Shown: in pieces, positions 5,716-9,333 of the stretch
Position numbering within the stretch: position 1 is the stretch's first letter
Layout: every line of letters starts with the position of its first letter
Assembly (NCBI GenBank): GCA_028825345.1
Contig: JAPKAJ010000085.1
Span: 1-9,333 of the forward strand
Direction of reading: 5' to 3'
DNA: 9,333 nucleotides
Source of the DNA: Arenicellales bacterium
Lineage (GTDB): Bacteria; Pseudomonadota; Gammaproteobacteria; Arenicellales; UBA868
Translations under genes and position numbers: made by a program
Notes under the pieces: model-generated
Database searches by the model: none
What the model saw: only the letters and a program-made list of their open reading frames with translations
What the model was told of the DNA's origin: nothing

Positions 5716-6252
5716 ATGGATGCGCTGGTACGAAAGCTGACTGCAGTGAATGATGCCATTGCAAAAGGGGTCATGGCGATTGCGATGACTATCATTGCTT
5801 TTTCGGTCCTAGCCCTGACTTCCGGCGCATTTACCCGTTATTTCACGGGACTAGGCTTTGACTGGATCATGGATTTGCCGCCGGTCATGATGCCCTGGCT
5901 GGTATTTCTGCTCGCGGGCGTCCTGTTGCGCTCAAAATCTCATATTACGGTGGATTTCATGCCTCGGTATCTGTCGGCCAGGGGCACGATCAGGTTGTCT
6001 CTTTTCATTCATCTTTTTGTTCTGGGGTGCGCAGTCGTTTTTTTCATCGCAGGCATTGATGCAGTCGTACTGTTTCGCGAACTCGGTCAATTCATTGAAT
6101 TGGAGTTTGACCTGCCGTACTGGTACGTTTATCTATCCTTCCCGATTGGGTTCGGAATCCTGGCGATCTTCGCAATCGAGTTGGCATTGAAGGACTGGAT
6201 CGCTTTGACTAGACCACCAGATCCAGCAGAGTACAGCAGCAGGCAGCTATGA
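5716..6252 (+). CDS. dctQ: TRAP transporter small membrane subunit, DctQ family
   Basis: A 178-residue inner-membrane protein with the four-helix layout of DctQ: hydrophobic spans near 18-37, 55-72, 93-117 and 136-158. Charged segments fall between them, including RSKSHITVDF (72-81), which matches the conserved loop after helix 2 (R-x-x-x-H-I-x-V-D). The family packs against the large subunit and is required for receptor-driven transport. The ATG at 5716 lies 79 bp after dctP, beyond the stem-loop, with only a weak purine-rich site upstream. Its TGA (6250-6252) overlaps the ATG of dctM (6249-6251) as ATGA, which indicates translational coupling. The family is clear from topology, the loop motif and gene order. 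Confidence 0.9.
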   Translation: MDALVRKLTAVNDAIAKGVMAIAMTIIAFSVLALTSGAFTRYFTGLGFDWIMDLPPVMMPWLVFLLAGVLLRSKSHITVDFMPRYLSARGTIRLSLFIHLFVLGCAVVFFIAGIDAVVLFRELGQFIELEFDLPYWYVYLSFPIGFGILAIFAIELALKDWIALTRPPDPAEYSSRQL

Positions 6253-7517
6253 CAGTATTAATGATTGCGGCGTCGATGCTGTTGCTGTTTATGGCAGTGC
6301 CGGTATTTCTGGTTTTTGGTGCAGGTAGTGCCGGAGCCGCGATTCTCGATCTGGGATTGCCATGGTCGACCCTGATTCAGGTGTCCTACGCTGCCATCAC
6401 CAAGCCGGTGCTGATTGCGATTCCCCTGTTCATTTTCAGCGGTCTGGCCATGTTGCGTGGGGGGATTGCAAGTCGACTTGTGCATATGACCACCACGCTG
6501 GTTGGGCACTGGCCGGGCGGCCTTGCTATTGGTATGGTGTTGACGATGGGATTTTTTGCCGCTTTTTGCGGCTCGATCCTTGCTGCTATTACAGCAGTAG
6601 GTACAATCATGATGCCCAAAATGATCGAGCAGGGGTACCCACCGGCGTTTGTGATTGTATTGGCAGCATCGGCAGCACTGCTGGAAGCCTTGATTCCGCC
6701 ATCCAACGCTGCGATCGTCTTTAGTGCATTGACATCAGTACCCGTATCCAAGACCTTTGCCGCAGGTATCCTGCCGGGTCTAGTGCTGATGGTTCTGTTG
6801 ATGATCCTGTGTGTATGGCGATGTCGTCACATTCGTATGGCTAGCAAGGCAACCCCGGCCGAGGTCTGGCAGGCGGTTAAGGCAGCTGCCCCGGGACTGG
6901 TGACCCCGGTCATTATCCTTGGTGGGATCTATGGCGGACTTCTGACACCGTCAGAGACAGCAGCGGTTGCCGGGATCTGGGCCGTGTTAATTGGTTTTGT
7001 AATCCATCGCGAATTGACCATTGAAGGTTTGCTCGGCGCCCTGCGCCAGACTGCGATTGCGACTACCGTTATCTTTAGCATCATCGCGATGGCGATGTTC
7101 TTGTCAGTTATTCTGACCTACACTCGCACTCCTCAGGACATCATCGGTTATTTCACGGAGTTTGGCGTTACACCTATGATGTTCTGGCTGATGCTTGCGA
7201 TCATATGCCTGATTCTGGGTACGTTTATTGAGATCGTGCCTCTGTTTTATCTGACAGTGCCAATATTTGCGGCAATCGCCCTGTCATTCAACCTCAATCT
7301 TCTGCACCTCTTCGTTGTGTTCACAGCTTTTGCCGGTATCGGAATGATTACTCCGCCGGTTTGTGTTGGTATCTATACGGCGGCCGGTGTCGTCAACATC
7401 AGCCCGGAGCGGGCGTTTGGTGAGATTCCAGCCTTCGTTCTGATGGGTATTGTCTACGGTGCATTGATGATCGTGAGTCCAGTGCTTTCAACCTGGCTGC
7501 CAGGCGTGTTGTTCTGA
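6249..7517 (+). CDS. dctM: TRAP transporter large membrane subunit, DctM family
   Basis: A 422-residue polytopic permease with the usual DctM length, hydrophobic almost throughout (about 11-12 spans). It forms the sodium- or proton-coupled transport channel. Family signatures are AIPLFIFSGLAMLRGG (57-72), AAFCGSILAAITAVGTIMMP (104-123), EALIPPSNAAIVFS (146-159), GGIYGGLLTPSETAAVAG (225-242) and the late repeat GMITPPVCVGIY (365-376). The two TPP/IPPS re-entrant-type motifs lie in the two structural halves expected of the ion-transporter fold. The start overlaps dctQ by 4 bp. The oxidase gene begins 16 bp after its stop, so transport and metabolism are encoded together. The sequence does not define the substrate. 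Confidence 0.95.
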   Translation: MTVLMIAASMLLLFMAVPVFLVFGAGSAGAAILDLGLPWSTLIQVSYAAITKPVLIAIPLFIFSGLAMLRGGIASRLVHMTTTLVGHWPGGLAIGMVLTMGFFAAFCGSILAAITAVGTIMMPKMIEQGYPPAFVIVLAASAALLEALIPPSNAAIVFSALTSVPVSKTFAAGILPGLVLMVLLMILCVWRCRHIRMASKATPAEVWQAVKAAAPGLVTPVIILGGIYGGLLTPSETAAVAGIWAVLIGFVIHRELTIEGLLGALRQTAIATTVIFSIIAMAMFLSVILTYTRTPQDIIGYFTEFGVTPMMFWLMLAIICLILGTFIEIVPLFYLTVPIFAAIALSFNLNLLHLFVVFTAFAGIGMITPPVCVGIYTAAGVVNISPERAFGEIPAFVLMGIVYGALMIVSPVLSTWLPGVLF

Positions 7518-7533
7518 ATAGGAACCTCGACCA

Positions 7534-8679
7534 ATGACGGCGTCATTTTTCAGCGTTGATGACTTTCGCGCCGGTGCACGCCGGCGAATGCCAAGGATCA
7601 TTTTCGATGCACTTGATGGCGCAGCTGGCAACGAAACAGCAAGTCGACGTAACAGTGCGGCATTTGAGGATGTTTATCTGCAGGGGCGGGTACTGGTCAA
7701 CGTAGAGGATCGCGCTATGCAGACCTCATTTCTCGGTTGCCAATGGCAAGTGCCGTTCGGAATTGCCCCCATGGGGATGTGCGATCTCTTTTGGCCGGGT
7801 GCGGATAAAGCGATGGCCCGCGTCGCGCGTGAGGTTGGACTCCCTTTGGGGGTATCGACCATGTCCTCAACGACGCTCGAGCAACTGTTCGATCTTGCCG
7901 GGGGGAATGCCTGGTTTCAGTTATACGCTGGAGAATCGGACGAATTGACCCATAATCTGGTTGCCCGGGCCGCGAGCACTGGCTACCAAGCACTGATACT
8001 CACGGCAGACGTACCTGCTCTCGCGCCACGCCAGCGTGATCTGCGCAACGGCTTCAAGGTGCCATTTCGGATTGGTCCCAAGCAGGCTCTGGATTTTGCC
8101 TGCCATCCACAGTGGACTTTAGCCACCCTGAAAAACGGTCGACCAAAGTCCCGCAACGTCAATTCGTTACCTAAGGATGTGACTGTCGGGACTCGCGTAG
8201 GACAGTTTCGTCGCGAAGCCGGGCGCGGGCACTTTGACTGGAATTTTCTGCGTGAACTGCGCGCCCAGTGGCCGCACAAACTGATACTCAAAGGTGTGAT
8301 GTGCGCCGAGGATGCCCACAATGCGGTCGATGCGGGGGCAGATGCTGTCTATGTTTCCAATCACGGTGGGCGTCAACTTGACAGTGCGCCGGCGGCCATT
8401 TCGATGCTGCCATTGATCCGTGAAGCACTGGGTCCGGAATACCCCATAGTTTTTGACAGTGGCGTGCGCAGCGGCGAGGACATCGTCCGAACGCTCGCCA
8501 GCGGCGCTGGATTCGTGATGCTGGGCCGGCCTTTCCTGTATGCCCTGGGGGCCGATGGTGCAGGAGGTCTTTCCCAGCTACTGAGCTTGTTAATGAATGA
8601 GTTAAGCACGGTCATGGCCCAACTGGGTTGCACACACCCGGCGCAGTTGGACGGCGCCGTGCGGGCACCGCCGCGATGA
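7534..8679 (+). CDS. FMN-dependent alpha-hydroxyacid oxidase/dehydrogenase (LldD/glycolate oxidase family)
   Basis: A 381-residue TIM-barrel flavoenzyme that oxidises (S)-2-hydroxyacids to 2-oxoacids. Using spinach glycolate oxidase as the reference, these are conserved: Tyr131 (FQLY; Tyr129 there), Thr157 and Asp159 (LTAD), Arg166, Lys253 (LILKG), catalytic His277 and Arg280 (SNHGGRQLD), DSGVRSG (308-314) and the FMN-phosphate segment GRPFLYALG (331-339). One substrate residue is altered: the Tyr at reference position 24 is Ala26 (FDALDG). The motif usually GGA is GAA. There are no membrane spans at either end; members of this family with a membrane anchor feed quinones, while soluble ones use oxygen, and which applies here is unclear. 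AGGAA at 7519-7523 lies 10 bp before the ATG. The pairing with the D-specific dehydrogenase upstream suggests that both enantiomers of one substrate are oxidised. Confidence 0.93.
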   Translation: MTASFFSVDDFRAGARRRMPRIIFDALDGAAGNETASRRNSAAFEDVYLQGRVLVNVEDRAMQTSFLGCQWQVPFGIAPMGMCDLFWPGADKAMARVAREVGLPLGVSTMSSTTLEQLFDLAGGNAWFQLYAGESDELTHNLVARAASTGYQALILTADVPALAPRQRDLRNGFKVPFRIGPKQALDFACHPQWTLATLKNGRPKSRNVNSLPKDVTVGTRVGQFRREAGRGHFDWNFLRELRAQWPHKLILKGVMCAEDAHNAVDAGADAVYVSNHGGRQLDSAPAAISMLPLIREALGPEYPIVFDSGVRSGEDIVRTLASGAGFVMLGRPFLYALGADGAGGLSQLLSLLMNELSTVMAQLGCTHPAQLDGAVRAPPR

Positions 8680-8718
8680 CAGAACTCATTTTGGACGATG
8701 GCTAGGGAAGCACCACAT

Positions 8719-9333
8719 ATGAATGAAATTGAACAGGTCCGTGGCGGGGCTTTGCTTGCCCGCGCCCTACATGAGAAAGGTATCCGTCAGGTCTTTACCT
8801 TGAGCGGTGGGTTTTGTAACCCGGCACTTGAGGGCCTGGCCCAGTGCGGCATCAGCATCATTAACTGCCCACATGAACAGATTGCTGGGCATCTTGCGGA
8901 CGGATATACACGTATTACCCGCAAACCTACGGTTTGTCTCGTTGGTCCGGAGGGTTTTGCTAACGCCGTGCCTGCCATGATGGAAGCCTGGGGCGAGCGC
9001 TCGCCGGTGATCTTTATCACCGGATCCAGTACCTTGAAACGCCAGGGTAGCGGCGGTTTCAAGGAGATCGACGATGTGGCGATTGCGGCCCCGCTGACCA
9101 AGTACAGCGCCAGCATCACCGGTGGTGAGCGTATCCGTGAGTTTGTGGATCGTGCCTACAAGATAGCTCTAAGTGGATATCCCGGACCAGTACATCTCAG
9201 TGTACCGGTCGACATTATGTTCTCGTCCTTCCCTGTTGACGCCCAACTGGATGAGCGGCCATTTGATCATAACCCACGGTCCGCACCACGCGCCTGGCCC
9301 TGTCCGGATGATCTTCAAGAGGTGATCGATCTG
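8719..9333 (+). CDS. Thiamine-diphosphate-dependent enzyme, acetolactate synthase/decarboxylase superfamily (5' part)
   Basis: The frame is open for 205 codons from ATG at 8719 to the right edge; full members have about 550-600 residues. What is visible is the N-terminal pyrimidine-binding domain: GGALLARALHEKGIRQVF (9-26), the cofactor-activating Glu53 in CPHEQIAGHLADGYTR, GPEGFANAV (76-84), FKEIDDV (114-120), PLTKYS (125-130) and GPVHLSVPVDI (156-166), then the start of the linker to the middle domain. Glu53 excludes the glyoxylate carboligase type, which has Val there. Two places are unusual: GPEGFAN where most have GPGxTN, and FKE where most have FQE. AGGGA at 8704-8708 lies 10 bp upstream. 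A 9-codon mini-ORF (8676-8705) links it to the oxidase gene. Likely role: decarboxylation or condensation of the 2-oxoacid made by the upstream enzymes. Catalytic-domain residues that would define the reaction are outside the window. Confidence 0.9.
   Translation, partial: MNEIEQVRGGALLARALHEKGIRQVFTLSGGFCNPALEGLAQCGISIINCPHEQIAGHLADGYTRITRKPTVCLVGPEGFANAVPAMMEAWGERSPVIFITGSSTLKRQGSGGFKEIDDVAIAAPLTKYSASITGGERIREFVDRAYKIALSGYPGPVHLSVPVDIMFSSFPVDAQLDERPFDHNPRSAPRAWPCPDDLQEVIDL

Noticed and set aside
8787..9119. Minus-strand 110-codon ORF at the right end
   Set aside because: It is antisense to the ThDP enzyme, whose plus-strand frame is open to the window edge and carries family motifs.
8719..9333. 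Glyoxylate carboligase (Gcl) as identity of the ThDP enzyme, suggested by glycolate oxidase- and hydroxypyruvate reductase-like neighbours
   Set aside because: Gcl has Val in place of the cofactor-activating Glu; this protein has Glu53 in the HEQ motif.

Overview
The window reads as proteobacterial DNA: a three-gene TRAP transporter (DctP, DctQ, DctM), a LysR regulator, short intergenic gaps, an AGGAGG ribosome site and mixed codon use with GC judged by eye in the low to mid fifties (not computed). A marine or soil gamma-, beta- or alphaproteobacterium is plausible; I cannot name a genus. There are no RNA genes, insertion sequences, CRISPR arrays or phage genes that I can see. This is a carboxylate uptake and catabolism locus.

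Left part (1-1719). The last codons of an unknown gene end at 61. They are followed by a complete GTG-started amidohydrolase of the ATZ/TRZ/SAH-deaminase type (87-1445). The 274-bp gap after it holds a long imperfect inverted repeat (1462-1499), a hairpin with a T-run that could be a terminator (1513-1547) and a possible 39-residue small gene (1560-1679).

Middle part, minus strand (1720-3368). A LysR-type regulator is followed by a transglutaminase-like (papain-fold) protein. They probably form one transcription unit that converges on the amidohydrolase. The 118-bp AT-rich region 3369-3486 separates the regulator from the right-hand operon. It carries repeated TATCAA boxes, two of them as a perfect 8-bp inverted repeat, which overlap candidate promoters in both directions.

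Right part, plus strand (3487-9333, runs off the end). The genes are an NAD-dependent D-2-hydroxyacid dehydrogenase, TRAP substrate-binding protein, small and large TRAP membrane subunits, an FMN-dependent (S)-2-hydroxyacid oxidase/dehydrogenase, and the first 205 residues of a thiamine-diphosphate enzyme of the acetolactate synthase/decarboxylase superfamily. A strong stem-loop lies between the binding protein and the membrane subunits.

Working model (inference): the TRAP system imports a 2-hydroxy- or 2-oxo-carboxylate. Two stereochemically opposite enzymes, NAD-dependent for the D form and FMN-dependent for the L form, oxidise either enantiomer to one 2-oxoacid. The thiamine-diphosphate enzyme then decarboxylates or condenses it. 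The divergent LysR protein would sense the substrate. The substrate is not readable from the sequence. Several enzymes depart from their family consensus at active-site positions (amidohydrolase Phe228, oxidase Ala26, transglutaminase-like Thr139), so an unusual substrate is possible.
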